64,000 nucleotides of DNA from Heterocephalus glaber (Eukaryota; Chordata; Mammalia; Rodentia; Bathyergidae), in contig NW_004624734.1 of NCBI RefSeq assembly GCF_000247695.1, positions 12,040,547-12,104,546 of the forward strand, in the 5' to 3' direction. Shown here one piece after another: positions 46,550 to 55,872 of this stretch. The position numbers and the translations under genes are program-made. Positions within the stretch are counted from its first letter, which is position 1. Each line of letters starts with the position of its first letter. The notes beneath the pieces were generated by a model. That model saw nothing but the letters and a program-made list of their open reading frames with translations. It searched no databases and was not told where the DNA came from.

Positions 46550-47160
46550 CCGTGAGTGTGTGTGTGTGTTTATGTAAAGGACTGACACGAAATCTTTATT
46601 ACTGTACTTTTTTGATGGTGACAGTGGTGTCTTTTTTGGTGTAATCTTTTCCTCACCCAGTGCAAGGACAAAAGACAGATTGAATGGAGAAAAGAATAAC
46701 ACATTTATTTAAGGGTAGTGTTATACGACACAGAAGCCTTCAGAAATGAAGATTCAGAGGCCCAGGGAAATTTGCATTTTTATGGACAGTGGTGCAGGCA
46801 GAGGGAGCTCAGTCAGTCCTGTGTGTTCAGGGCCATCTTGGTGTCTCTACGTCTCTTTCCTCTCCTCTGGGGGTTGGGGAGGCCACCTGTCACATGAGGG
46901 TCTTCTGACCTACTTTCAGGAGAGGTAGGTCACAGCATTGCCCTGAAGCCATGTTTCCAGGGACAAAGTTGGGAAACAGTCAGAGACTGACCTTTCTGTA
47001 TCTGCAGTTTTCTCAGTTCACTTAAGCTTAGTGACACCACCGTGTCGTATTTTGGCGGGTACTGACAAACTGTAGAAGAAACTTAGAGCTAATATTTTCA
47101 GAGGTTGAACCTTAAGAAATTAGCAGAAAAATAAATGGTTTAAGAAAAAAAAAAAAGCAG
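46550..47160. other. Unclassified sequence, possibly decayed LTR
   Basis: Starts with a short GT run (46556-46570). The stretch CAGAAGCCTTCAGAAATGAAG through CCAGGGACAAAGTTGGG reads like an old LTR-retrotransposon piece, but I cannot assign it. No gene. Confidence 0.3.
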
Positions 47161-47274
47161 AAAAAAATTTGCCCTTAATTCACAATAGTGGTTGTTCTTG
47201 GGGAGAGAGTGGCTGGGAAGTGGGCTTGGGTTTGGGTTTGGTAAGGAGGATGAAAGAACTTTATGCTGTTTTCT

Positions 47275-47395
47275 CTCTCTGCCTCCCTTCCTCCCTCTCT
47301 CCTTTCCTTCCTTCCTTCTTTTCCTCTCTACTCCCTTCCTTCCCCCTCCTCTCTCTTTCTTTCATTCTCTTTCTTTCTTTTTTCTTCTCCTTATT
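47275..47395. repeat. Pyrimidine-rich (TTCC/CTTT)n tract
   Basis: Degenerate CCTTCCTTCC and CTTTCTTTC runs. Overlapping frames of 70-123 codons encode Ser/Phe/Leu low complexity and are not genes. Confidence 0.85.
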
Positions 47396-47413
47396 TTCGT
47401 GTTTGTTTGTTTT

Positions 47414-47491
47414 GTGGTGGTACTGGGGATAGAACCCAAGGCCTCATGCACACTAGGCAAGTTCTTTACCACTAAGCCATATCCCCAGCCC
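47414..47491 (-). repeat. Old ID-like SINE
   Basis: GGTACTGGGGATAGAACCC, ACTAGGCAAGTTCTTTACCACTAAGCC. Confidence 0.75.
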
Positions 47492-47504
47492 ATTCTTCTT
47501 GTTT

Positions 47505-47589
47505 ATTTTTTTTTGGTATCGGGGATTGAACTTGGGTCCTTGCGCTTGCGCAGCAGGCAGTGAAACCACTGAGCTAAATCCCCAGCCCT
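47505..47589 (-). mobile_element. ID-like SINE next to a B1 tail
   Basis: GGTATCGGGGATTGAACTTG to GAGCTAAATCCCCAGCCC, directly followed by TCTTGTTTTTTGAGACAGGG of a reverse B1. Confidence 0.9.
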
Positions 47590-47594
47590 CTTCT

Positions 47595-47672
47595 TGTTTT
47601 TTGAGACAGGGTCTTTCTAAGTAGTTTAGGCTGGCCTTGAACTCACTATATAGTCCATATTCTGGGCTTAAA
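47595..47672 (-). repeat. B1 SINE, truncated
   Basis: TTTTTTGAGACAGGGTCTTTC, AGGCTGGCCTTGAACTCAC, then lost into a CT-rich tract (47674-47740). Confidence 0.8.
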
Positions 47673-47740
47673 CTCCTTTCTCTTCCCCTCTCTTCTCTTC
47701 TCCCTCTTCCTCTTCCTCTTTTTCTTCTTCTCCCTCTCCC

Positions 47741-47815
47741 CGTACTGGGGATCCAACCCAGGGCCTCACACAAGCTAGGCAATGACTCTACCACTAAGCA
47801 ACACACCTAACTCTA
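47741..47815 (-). repeat. Old ID-like SINE
   Basis: CGTACTGGGGATCCAACCC, GCTAGGCAATGACTCTACCACTAAGC. Confidence 0.7.
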
Positions 47816-48223
47816 ATAGTTTATTTCTTTTATATAAATCAGGGATTTTCGTTCTCAGCATTATTGACATTTTCGGCAGATAATTCTTTGTGGCAGTGGC
47901 TATTTGCACACTGCAGGATATTCCACACCCCCCCACACACACACACTAGATGCTAATAGCAACCCTTAATTGTGACAGCCAAAAATATCTCCAGAATTAG
48001 TCCTCTCTCCCCGTGTTGAAAACCACTGATTTAAGTAAAAAGCAAATATACACAAAAAGAACAAGCAAAAAAAGAAAAAGAAGAAAACATTAATGTGTTA
48101 AATTGGGGATAAGAGTGGGAACACAATACTTTACTTATTTATTTTTGATACTTTATTCTTTTGTGTGTTTAAATTCTTCTCAGACTCAAGGAAACATATA
48201 TCTTCAAAAGACCCAAATCCAAA

Positions 48224-48345
48224 TTGGATGTGGTGGTACACACTTGTAATCCCAGCACTCAGGACGCTGAAGCAAAGAGGATTGTAAATTTTCAGCCAAC
48301 CTGGGCTACTTAGTAAGACTCTGTCTGAACTTCCTTCCCCCCAAA
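48224..48345 (+). mobile_element. B1 SINE, diverged
   Basis: GGATGTGGTGGTACACACTTG, CCCAGCACTCAGGACGCTGA, CCTGGGCTACTTAGTAAG. Confidence 0.75.
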
Positions 48346-48780
48346 AAAGACCCTAATCTTATAGCTTGCCAATAAACTGCTATCTTGGTTCCACAACATT
48401 CTGGGTACGTCCTTGTAGAGCCAACCTCTGGGATCAGTTCTCTCTCATCTGCCACTTCACATGCTTATTTCCAAGGATTTCTGAAATTCATCCTCAAAAC
48501 ACACTGTCATCCTAAAAATGAACTAAAAAAGAACAGCCTGACTTCTGATTGCTGCACGTTGGTGTGGTTTATTGATCTTCCTTTTTCTCAGGACTCTGCA
48601 ACACACCTTCCTTCATGTTCTACCCTGGCTAAACCATCCTTTGAACTGTCACAGACTGATTTTTCTAAGGCACAAAAATCTGATATCTCCTTACTTAAAA
48701 TCCTTCCAGATATACAATATGATAAAAAATAGTGAGTATTTAAATTTTAAAAGATTATTACAGTAAAAGACACATGCTAA

Positions 48781-48868
48781 GGGGCCGGAGATTTAGCTCA
48801 GTGGTTCCAGTGCCTGCCTCACAAGTGCAAGGATCCAAGTTCTATCCCCAGTACCAAAAAAGAAAAAG
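48781..48868 (+). mobile_element. ID-like SINE in the palindromic element
   Basis: GGGGCCGGAGATTTAGCTCAG to CCAGTACC and A-tail. GACACATGCT flanks it. Confidence 0.88.
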
Positions 48869-48931
48869 GACACATGCTCTCCCTTCCCACATTCTCCCAC
48901 TTTCTTTGAACACACTTATCCCATCATTCTT

Positions 48932-49027
48932 GCCACTTTTTTTTGGGGGGGGGTTGTTTTGTTTTTTGGTACCAGGGATCGAACTCCAGGACTCAGGCGC
49001 CGGAACTACTGAGCTAAATCCCCAGCC
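48932..49027 (-). mobile_element. ID-like SINE, internally deleted
   Basis: GGTACCAGGGATCGAACTCC then a short middle (about 15 bases lost) and GAGCTAAATCCCCAGCC. TCTTGCCACTTTTT flanks it. It occupies the arm position equivalent to that hit by the ID at 59519-59620 in copy 2. Confidence 0.88.
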
Positions 49028-49208
49028 TCTTGCCACTTTTTGAAGCAGTTCTGGAAGCCCTCTTTTGTGCGGGTCTTAACTTGTACTACTGTGGCTGCTT
49101 ATTGATTCAAAATGTTCACCTTTCATGGTCATTTTGACTTTGGGGAAGAGCTAAAACTTACACAGGACCAGATCTAGTGAATAGGGTGGATTAGGATGCA
49201 CCATTATG

Positions 49209-49299
49209 GGGTTTTGTTTTGTTTTTTTGGTACTAGGGATCGAACTCGGATTTGCACTTGCGCAGCAGGCAGCGAAACCACTGAGCTAAATCCCCAGCC
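49209..49299 (-). mobile_element. ID-like SINE in the palindromic element
   Basis: GGTACTAGGGATCGAACTCG to GAGCTAAATCCCCAGCC. GCACCATTATG lies on both sides. Confidence 0.9.
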
Positions 49300-49663
49300 C
49301 AGCACCATTATGTTTTTATGAGCCTGCTTTCTGTTGGGTGGCACTCAGCAGCAGCACTCTGCATATTTTGATCATATCTCATAAAGATACTAACAAAAGA
49401 GGACCTCCAGAACTGCTTCAGAAAGTGGCAAAAACAATGAGATGTGTGTAAGGCAAAAGGGGAGTACTCTGAGGGGGATTAATGGCAGTATCTTTTATTA
49501 TAATAAAATTTTAAAAATTTTAAATTCACTGTATATTCTGATCACCCTTTGTAAGGCCAAGCAGAGTGCAATAATACAATGCAATGCTCATGAGGGCCAC
49601 CAGCAGTTAGCACACACTCCACAGGTTTAAGGGACAGTAGCTAGAAAAACAAAAAGGAAGGAA

Positions 49664-49666
<3 letters not shown>

Positions 49667-49703
<37 letters not shown>
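49667..49703. repeat. (GA)n microsatellite
   Basis: Eighteen or so uninterrupted GA units preceded by GGAA repeats. Confidence 0.95.
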
Positions 49704-49708
<5 letters not shown>

Positions 49709-50258
49709 GATATCCTGGCAAGAAATAGTCCAAACTAGCATTTGTCTTTGGATACTGGGAATATGGTGATTACTCCCCATCTTTTTCATACTTTCCTATA
49801 TTCAAAACTTCTTCCGTTTTATGTTTAAAATGATAGGTGAAGATAATTCCTTCTCTGCATCCCTAAGTAAGTACACAAAAGGGGAAAACCAATTTAATTT
49901 ACATACTTCTTTACAGGTAGAAAATGCACTCTTTTGCTCTTTTTGGCAATGAGGGGAGAAAATGAAAAGAATGCAGATGGGGAAAGAGATGATCAGCCAA
50001 CTCCTGCTGCCACACTTGAAAGATACCCACCCACAAGCCAGGAGAACCGCCAGAGAGAAAAAGGTCAACAAGATGAAGGAGGATTTAAGTACAGATTGGG
50101 CCAATCCAGATCTTAAACGTCGCTTTTCTAGTCAAAGAAAGGCTGCCTGAATAGTGGAGATTTAACTATTTGTGTATTTTAAAATTATTTTTAAAAAATG
50201 CTTTATGTTGTTTCCTTGATGTCTTTTGTTATCAATGTAACATTAAAAAACATACATT

Positions 50259-50345
50259 GGGGTTGGGGATTTAGCTCAGTGGTTCCACTGCCTGCCTCGC
50301 AAGCGCAAGGTCCCGAGTTCGATCCCTGGTACCAAAAAAGAAAAC
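50259..50345 (+). mobile_element. ID-like SINE
   Basis: GGGGTTGGGGATTTAGCTCAG to GATCCCTGGTACC. ACATACATTGGG on both sides. A decayed ID (GGGGTGTAGTTCAGTGGTGG, 50362-50425) follows. Confidence 0.92.
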
Positions 50346-50485
50346 AAACCACATACATTGGGCCAGGGGTGTAGTTCAGTGGTGGAGTGTTTTTCAGTCC
50401 TTGGCAACACAAAGGAACAAAACCACATATCATTTTTTGTAAGAGTTATAATAACAACAACAGCTGAAAACTCTGCCAGAGCATT

Positions 50486-50672
50486 TTGGAGCCAGTCATG
50501 ATGTTACCTATCCACAATCTCTACTCTGCGAGGCTGAGGCAGGAGGATCACAAGTCTGGGCAACTAAGAGACTTGGTGAAATTCTATCTCAAAATAAAAA
50601 AAACAGCTGGGGACTTACCTCTTTGTAAAAGATCTAGGTTCAATCCCCAGTACTGGGGAAAAAAAAAAAAAG
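50486..50672 (+). repeat. B1-dID composite SINE, diverged
   Basis: GCGAGGCTGAGGCAGGAGG, AGTCTGGGCAACTAAGAG, then ID arm GGTTCAATCCCCAGTACTGG. Confidence 0.72.
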
Positions 50673-50739
50673 CCCCTTTGAGGGGTTAAGAGTGAGAGAG
50701 GAAACCACCCAGATTTATTTAACCTTTTAAAAAAATTTT

Positions 50740-50741
50740 CT

Positions 50742-50772
<31 letters not shown>
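50740..50772. repeat. (TTTA)n microsatellite
   Basis: Seven or more TATT units in a row. Confidence 0.9.
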
Positions 50773-50797
50773 ATTTAACCTTTTGAAACTCTGGTTA

Positions 50798-50905
50798 ACC
50801 TGGCACAGTGGCACTGCAGTCTCAGCTACTCAGAAGACTGAGAATCATTGAAACCTAGGAGGTCAAGACCAGCCTGACCAACATAGCAAGACCTGTTTTA
50901 AAACA
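50798..50905 (+). repeat. Old B1-like SINE
   Basis: CCTGGCACAGTGGCACTGCAG, CTCAGCTACTCAGAAGACTGAG, GACCAGCCTGACCAACATAGC. Confidence 0.65.
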
Positions 50906-51015
50906 AAGCAAAACAAGTAAAACTTTGGTTAAAATCATTTTTATCCAAGGGTCTTATAAAATGTTTGAAGTCTGAACACATGAGCCTCCCCATAAGTAAA
51001 CCTCAGTGCAAGTGT

Positions 51016-51686
51016 TATGGCTTGCATTTAGATGTCTCCTCAAAGCCTCATGCAGTCACAGGTGGGGCTTTTTCAGAGGTGGCTGGATCTAGAGTGTGTG
51101 ACGTTGGGATTGACTCATGGTGCAATGCTAGGATCAAGGGCACTAGGATTAAGGGTGGGAGTGCTGCCGCCCTGAGTAGCCTGGATACAATGTAAGGGAC
51201 AGAAAGAGCTGTGGTCCCCCACTGCTTGCTTTTGCTGTCTTCTGCCCACCATGAACTGTTTCTCCTCTGCGATGATCCTCCGCCAAGCCACCCTGCCTTG
51301 GAGCCAGTCCATTATGAAATGAAACTGTCACATGAGGGATAACCCTGTGAAACCACTGAAAAGAACAAAGACCATAAATCATGTCCCGGCCACTACAGTT
51401 CCAGGAGGCCTGATAACACCTGCAACCACCACCAGTCCCAAGAAGCATGACCTTACTCTCTCCACCAGCCAATTCCTCGAGGCAGCAAACTCCTCCCCTC
51501 CCCATAAAACTTTTGTTCTCACCTCAGCCTCACTCCTGCTCAGTTCCTTTTTCCCAGACTCAGCCCACTTGTGTGTTCTCACACAAGTGAATACACCCGC
51601 CTCCTTACATGCACAAGGCCTGCATTGGTTGGTGACATCCCCCTCCCCCAGTATTTTGTCTCAACAACAAAAAAGTAACTAAGACA
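51016..51686 (+). mobile_element. MaLR-type LTR, composite
   Basis: Starts TGTTATGGCTTGCATTTAG and ends TATTTTGTCTCAACAACAAA...GTAACTAAGACA, the outer ends of a MaLR LTR. The middle, from about 51382 (TGTCCCGGCC) to 51650 (CTCCCCCA), does not fit MaLR. It has its own TATA-like CATAAAAC and GTGTTCTCACACAAGTG, as in the U3-R part of another LTR. Either a solo LTR nested in a MaLR LTR, or an unusual rodent MaLR subfamily. No internal retroviral genes. Confidence 0.55.
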
Positions 51687-51739
51687 AGTTCTTCTGATGC
51701 TTATTTTAATATTATTACTATTTTTTTTCCAGTCTCTTT

Positions 51740-51815
51740 AACTATTTGCTCTGAGGTGTGGGCAGAACAAAGGGCAGCGGGTGAGGAAGGCAGCTCTCTT
51801 TGAGTCCCATGCTGG
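51740..51815 (-). other. NDUFB11 retrocopy 3' UTR
   Basis: After the stop come CCAGCATGGGACTCAAAG, GAGCTGCCTTCCTCACCC and a decayed polyadenylation region (CAAATAGTTAAAG), as in the short NDUFB11 3' UTR, leading into the A-tail. Confidence 0.7.
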
Positions 51816-52271
51816 TCAGTCATCGTCCGGCAGCTGGATCTTGCTGGGGTCGAAGCAGTTGGGCTCCATGATGGGCCGGCCTTCGGCCTCTCGGTATTTC
51901 ACAAGCCTCCCAGCTTCTCGGCGGGCCCACTCATGTATCCTGTAGTCGGGCAGGTAAGCCACAAAGGTGGTGCCGAAGACGAGGACAATGGAGAAGCCAA
52001 AGAAGACAACGACACGCATGTTCCAGAGGTCGATGACAGGATCCTTGTCGAAACCGTGAGAGTCTCGGTTCTTCTCGTACAAGTTTTCTTCCTCCGGTTC
52101 CGGGTCCTCTTGCCATTGCGAGGCCAGTTCTGGTGCCTGCTTTCCCGCCACAGTGGACGGAGTGATCACAGCCTTGGAGGATTTCCAGCGAACGCGGGCA
52201 GCTAGAAACCCACGCGTTGCTGCTGTTGCCGAAAGGTGACGAGCGCACAACCTCAACGGCCGGGCCGCCAT
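51816..52271 (-). CDS. NDUFB11: Intact intronless NDUFB11 retrocopy (complex I ESSS subunit)
   Basis: NDUFB11 is an accessory single-pass subunit of the membrane arm of mitochondrial complex I in the inner membrane. The parent gene has three exons; here 151 codons run without intron, frameshift or early stop. Seen: an Arg/Ala-rich presequence (about residues 1-29), ARVRW at the cleavage region, [15 protein letters not shown] (54-68), one hydrophobic span (about 87-105, ending FVAYLPDYR) and the C-terminal FDPSKIQLP. Length is near the 153 of human. The start is the ATG at 52271, matching the MAAR- start of orthologues; in-frame ATGs at 52277 and 52283 would add 2-4 residues. Changes at usually constant sites (P69R, Y75F, E119G) suggest relaxed or altered constraint. 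Either a live retrogene or a young pseudogene. Confidence 0.93.
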   Translation of the reverse strand: MAARPLRLCARHLSATAATRGFLAARVRWKSSKAVITPSTVAGKQAPELASQWQEDPEPEEENLYEKNRDSHGFDKDPVIDLWNMRVVVFFGFSIVLVFGTTFVAYLPDYRIHEWARREAGRLVKYREAEGRPIMEPNCFDPSKIQLPDDD

Positions 52272-52521
52272 AGCCATCACCATCACCGACTGTGCAGCCC
52301 TTCCTGTGAGGCGGGGACGGAAATGCGTCTGCGCGCAGCTTCAGTAGATGGTAGCGCGCTCATAGTCGCTCTGTCCTCACCTCACTACATAGGTCCTGCG
52401 TCCGAGTTTGTTTTTGAATGAGGTGGGGCACTGGGAGCCCACTTTCCTTTCCAACTCTTGGGCGCGTGGGGCCAGTCATTCTCTCAGAGGTGACATCTGG
52501 GTGGCCCTTTGGGGAAAGAGC
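52272..52521 (-). promoter_or_regulatory. GC-rich 5' part carried by the retrocopy
   Basis: 250 bp between the start codon and the 5' target duplication, with CpG-rich stretches (GCTGCGCGCAGACGC; GAGCGCGCTACC). It is longer than I expect for the parent 5' UTR, so the source transcript probably began upstream of the usual start and may have brought proximal promoter DNA. Parental length is from general knowledge, not checked. Confidence 0.5.
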
Positions 52522-52552
52522 CTTCTGATGACTATTTTAAACAAAAATACTA

Positions 52553-53552
52553 TGATCACGGGTGATTGGTGACTTTGTTCTATGTATTACTGCAGGACTT
52601 CCGAAAACCTTACACAATTGGATGTGAACTGTAACTTAGACATAAATAGGCTGGTTTACCTATGACCAAAGAATCATTGCTTGAGATTATGTCCAGTATT
52701 AAGACATGGCCAATCCAAGATTCCCCACTGTGTTCTGAAACAAAACAGAGTAGAGGAGAAAGCAGAAGCAATGAAGTGGCTCGGGCTTTTATTTCCTTGC
52801 TATTTTCTCTGGTTTGCAAAGGATGCATTTTCTTTCTTTGACTTGATAAAACTACCAGAAAATTCCTTAAGATTGAATGAGCTGGTAAACCTGTTTCTTC
52901 AGTTTGCCTTAGATAGTGAGTGTGGATTCCTTCCTGCTTAAGATGAAAGGAAGTTGGCAGTTCCGTGTTCTTGGCAGACAAGTTTAAAAGTCTCATTCAT
53001 CATTCAAACTAACTGGAACCAAGTCCAAGCTCTGGGATTTTGATCTTGAGTGTAGAAATGGCATCACTCAATCCTTCTTGTACTATATTTTTGGGTGTAA
53101 GTGACAAAAAGTGAAACAGGAAAAAAAGGCTCTTTGGCTGCCCAGAAAGAACTCAAGCATAGAAATGAGGCTGAGTTCCAGCAGTAGAGTTCTACAACCT
53201 TGGGATTCACCTCTCCGACTCATGTTTGGTTTTTCCCTTCTCTTGACACAAGTGGGTTTCTTCTGCTTGTCAGCCACCTCCTGGGCTGTTACATCTTCAG
53301 CCCAGACACACAAAGAATGAAGAGCTTTTGCTTTTTCAGTTCTAGTTCTAAAATTCCTGGACAAGAACTTGGCTTGGCCTGACTTAGGTCAGACCTGGGT
53401 GGTGCACCTACCAACTAAAGAATTGGCAAAGCTGGGCAACATACTTACTGTGACATATCAGATGGGGCTGGGACATCCAGGCCACATTGTAGTGACGTGA
53501 CTTTCTTGCGTATTGAGAAAAGAGGGTACTAATTAAGCAAAACAACATGTCC
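52553..53552. other. Intergenic, nothing recognised
   Basis: Unique SINE-free kilobase next to the retrocopy. Overlapping frames of 60-128 codons on both strands have no family resemblance. Confidence 0.4.
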
Positions 53553-53570
53553 ACCTAGTCTTTTTTCTTT

Positions 53571-53672
53571 CTTTCTTTTTTCTTTCTTTCTTTTTTCTTG
53601 GTACTAGGGATCAAACTCAGGATCTTGTGCTTGCAAGGGAGGCAGGGCACCACTGAGCTAAATCCGCAGGCC
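53571..53672 (-). mobile_element. ID-like SINE with pyrimidine tail
   Basis: (TTTC)n tail, GGTACTAGGGATCAAACTC to GAGCTAAATCCGCAGGC. Perfect 17-bp duplication CCTAGTCTTTTTTCTTT. Confidence 0.93.
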
Positions 53673-54584
53673 CCTAGTCTTTTTTCTTTATGTAATATCC
53701 ATGTCTGAAAGTGAGTGGGAATTATGTAGGCACTATTTTGCCAACAAACAAGTGCTTGCTACCTCCTACTTTGTGTTTAGCCTCCTGAAACCCTTTTGTT
53801 CACAGCATGTCTCCTTCTGACATCACACAAAGGCTGTTTTCTATAGTTTTTAGCCATTATTCATGCCCACCACTTTTCCATTGCATCTACCATCAACCTC
53901 CCAGCAACTAAAACAAAACTTGTTTTCATGTTTTTTGCTTGTACTTTTATTTTGCTTCTCCATGTATCTTCCTTTTCTTCCTCCAGGTTCAGAGAAAAGA
54001 TTTACTCTTACCAGTGTCCAGAGATGTTTGGAGTGAGTTATTTCTGCCACAAAGAATAGAAATGCTAAAAGGTTGAATTGTGCATTCTCTTCCTTTAGGC
54101 AAGCTACATACAAAGCTAAACAAAAATTTGAAATCATTTCTGGTTTATTTTGGGATTCTCTGCCATATGCACTAGAAATGCCCAGTTCAAAGTTAAGAAT
54201 AGTAATAATAAAACAACAGCATCAATAGCAGCATTGTGGTAAATTTAGAGGTGGTTTTCTTTGTAGAAAAGAGACCATTTAAAATTTACTTTTGTTTAGT
54301 CAACAGTAAAAAGTTTTTAGAGGTCCAGAAAACTATGGCTATGATCAAGTCAGCCCACTGTCAGTTTTTATGGCCTGTGAATCAAGGATAGTATTTTTGC
54401 TTATGAGTGTTGGGGAAAAGTAGACAGGGGAATAATATTTTGTGATGTCTGAAAATTGTATAAAATTCAATTTTCAGTATAGTTGCCACAGAGACCACAT
54501 GTTCTACTCAATCTGATGTGTTTATTCAGGAAAAGATCCATTTATTAAGACAAATTCAAAACCCTCACTTGTTCTTAAGCTTTT

Positions 54585-54895
54585 AATACATCAGATGGTC
54601 ATACACCTATGAAACTACTGCCATAATCAAGACACAGAACACTTCCATTACCCCCAAAAGATTCCCCATCCCCCTCCGGAGAACATCCCTCCCTCTGTTC
54701 CCACAGCTAGGCAACCACTGATCTGCTTTCTGTCACTGTACATTCATTTGCATTTTCTAGGATTTTGCATAAATAAATCAAACCATCAGTACTCTTTGTC
54801 TGGGTTAGTTTACCCAGTATATTGATTTTGAAGTTCAATCTTGTTGTTTTATGTATCAGTGGTTTGTTCCTTTTTATTGTTAGGGTTTTTTAAGA
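54585..54895 (-). repeat. Old L1 (L1M-type) fragment
   Basis: Antisense of the old L1 ORF2/3' UTR junction: ACTGCCATAATCAAGACACAG, GCAACCACTGATCTGCTTTC, ATGTATCAGTGGTTTGTTCC. Confidence 0.75.
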
Positions 54896-55107
54896 AAATG
54901 TTTTAATTATTGGTTAAAAATTTTGCATTATGGAATATTTCAATATATTTAACCAAAAAAAGGACCCAATAGTGTATGAATCCCCATGTACACAATAACC
55001 CAGCTTCAACAATTATCAAGCCAGGGCAATCTTGTTTCTATCATACCTCTCTATCCATTAACTCTCTCATGTATTAATTTGAATCAAGATAGATGTCATA
55101 CCATTTT

Positions 55108-55211
55108 TGTTTGGTTTTTTTGTTTTGTTTTGTTTTTGGTACCGGGGATCAAACTTGGGACATTGCACTTTCAAGGCAAGTGGCGGAACTACTGAGCTAA
55201 ATCCCTGGCCC
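55108..55211 (-). mobile_element. ID-like SINE in a B1 A-tail
   Basis: (TTTTG) tail, GGTACCGGGGATCAAACTTG to GAGCTAAATCCCTGGCCC, joined to TTTGTTTTTTGAGACAGGG of a reverse B1. Confidence 0.9.
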
Positions 55212-55212
55212 T

Positions 55213-55358
55213 TTGTTTTTTGAGACAGGGTCTTGCTATGTAGTTTAGGCTGGCCTTGAACTCAATATGTAGCTCAAGCTGGCCTCAAACTCATGGCAAT
55301 CCTTTTGCCTCAGCCTCTTGAGTGCTGGGATTACAGGTATGCGCCACCATGCCTGATT
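55213..55358 (-). mobile_element. B1 SINE, quasi-dimeric
   Basis: TTTTGAGACAGGGTCTTGC, doubled GGCTGGCCTTGAACTCA/AGCTGGCCTCAAACTCA, CTGGGATTACAGGTATGCGCC. Confidence 0.9.
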
Positions 55359-55465
55359 TGAAGTTTAAATTTTAGCAATAATTTTAAAGAAGTCTTGAGC
55401 AATGTTGGTTTCATTTTATAAGGGAGTTAATTAAAGTCTCATATAATATTGAACTGTATTGTAGT

Positions 55466-55645
55466 TGGCAGACTACAGCCTGTAGGCTTGTTTTTGTAAA
55501 TACAGTTTTACTGAAATATAGCCATACATATTCATTTATATATTTATCCTCTATGACTGCTTTCTCAATACAATGATAGAACCTTCTGATCCATAAAACC
55601 TAAAATATTTACAATGCACTCCTTTAAGAAAAAGTTTGCTGGCCT
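55466..55645 (+). repeat. hAT-Charlie-type fossil DNA transposon
   Basis: GTTGGCAGACTACAGCCTG, TTTTTGTAAATACAGTTTTACTG, CCTAAAATATTTACAATGCA and AAAAAGTTTGCTGGCC follow a well-known mammalian hAT non-autonomous repeat whose ends are inverted (GGCAAACT/AGTTTGC). Confidence 0.65.
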
Positions 55646-55788
55646 GTGCTTAGCACACTCATACATTTTATATACATCTACAAATTAATATTTATTTCCT
55701 TTTCAGGTACTTCAGTTACCTGACAATCTGTCAGCCTTCAAATATCCTCAATAAAGCTAATTAATTGCAGTTACAAATATAGAAAACT

Positions 55789-55872
55789 GGGCCGGGGATT
55801 TAGCTCAGTGGTGCCGCAGCATGTGTTGCAAGTGCAAAGTCCTGACTTCGATCCCTGGTACCAAAATAAAAC
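55789..55872 (+). mobile_element. ID-like SINE
   Basis: GGGCCGGGGATTTAGCTCAG to GATCCCTGGTACC. The following AAATATGGAAAACT resembles the preceding AAATATAGAAAACT, a distant duplication. Confidence 0.88.

Larger units (their letters stand above)
48715..49551 (-). mobile_element. Palindromic mariner-derived element, copy 1
   Basis: Ends at TA dinucleotides (48713-48714 and 49552-49553). The two ends are inverted copies of each other over well over 100 bp, from the tips (CAATATGATAAAAAATAGTG and CAAAGGGTGATCAGAATATA) inward. Both arms carry a decayed mariner transposase C-terminus: GAAGCAGTTCTGGAAG and, inverted, CCAGAACTGCTTCAGAAAG. Three ID SINEs sit inside; without them it is about 560 bp. 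The unique centre is the reverse complement of that in copy 2, so this copy is inserted in the other orientation. It carries no functional transposase. Called a non-autonomous Tc1/mariner element from structure. Confidence 0.75.
51708..52521 (-). mobile_element. Processed retrocopy insertion carrying NDUFB11
   Basis: The retroposed unit in full: decayed A-tail (51708-51728, eight intact A then A-rich), 3' UTR (51729-51815), CDS, and 250 bp of upstream GC-rich sequence. The flanks are CTTCTGATGCTTATTTT (51691-51707) and CTTCTGATGACTATTTT (52522-52538), 15 of 17 identical. On the sense strand the 5' flank reads GTTT/AAAATAG, matching the L1-endonuclease TTTT/AA-type preference. Confidence 0.85.

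Noticed and set aside
47169..47563. Overlapping 70-123 codon plus-strand frames
   Set aside because: Translation of a CT-rich simple repeat running into an antisense ID element.
51816..52286. NDUFB11 start at 52286
   Set aside because: The codon there is GTG; eukaryotic initiation and orthologue alignment favour the ATG at 52271.
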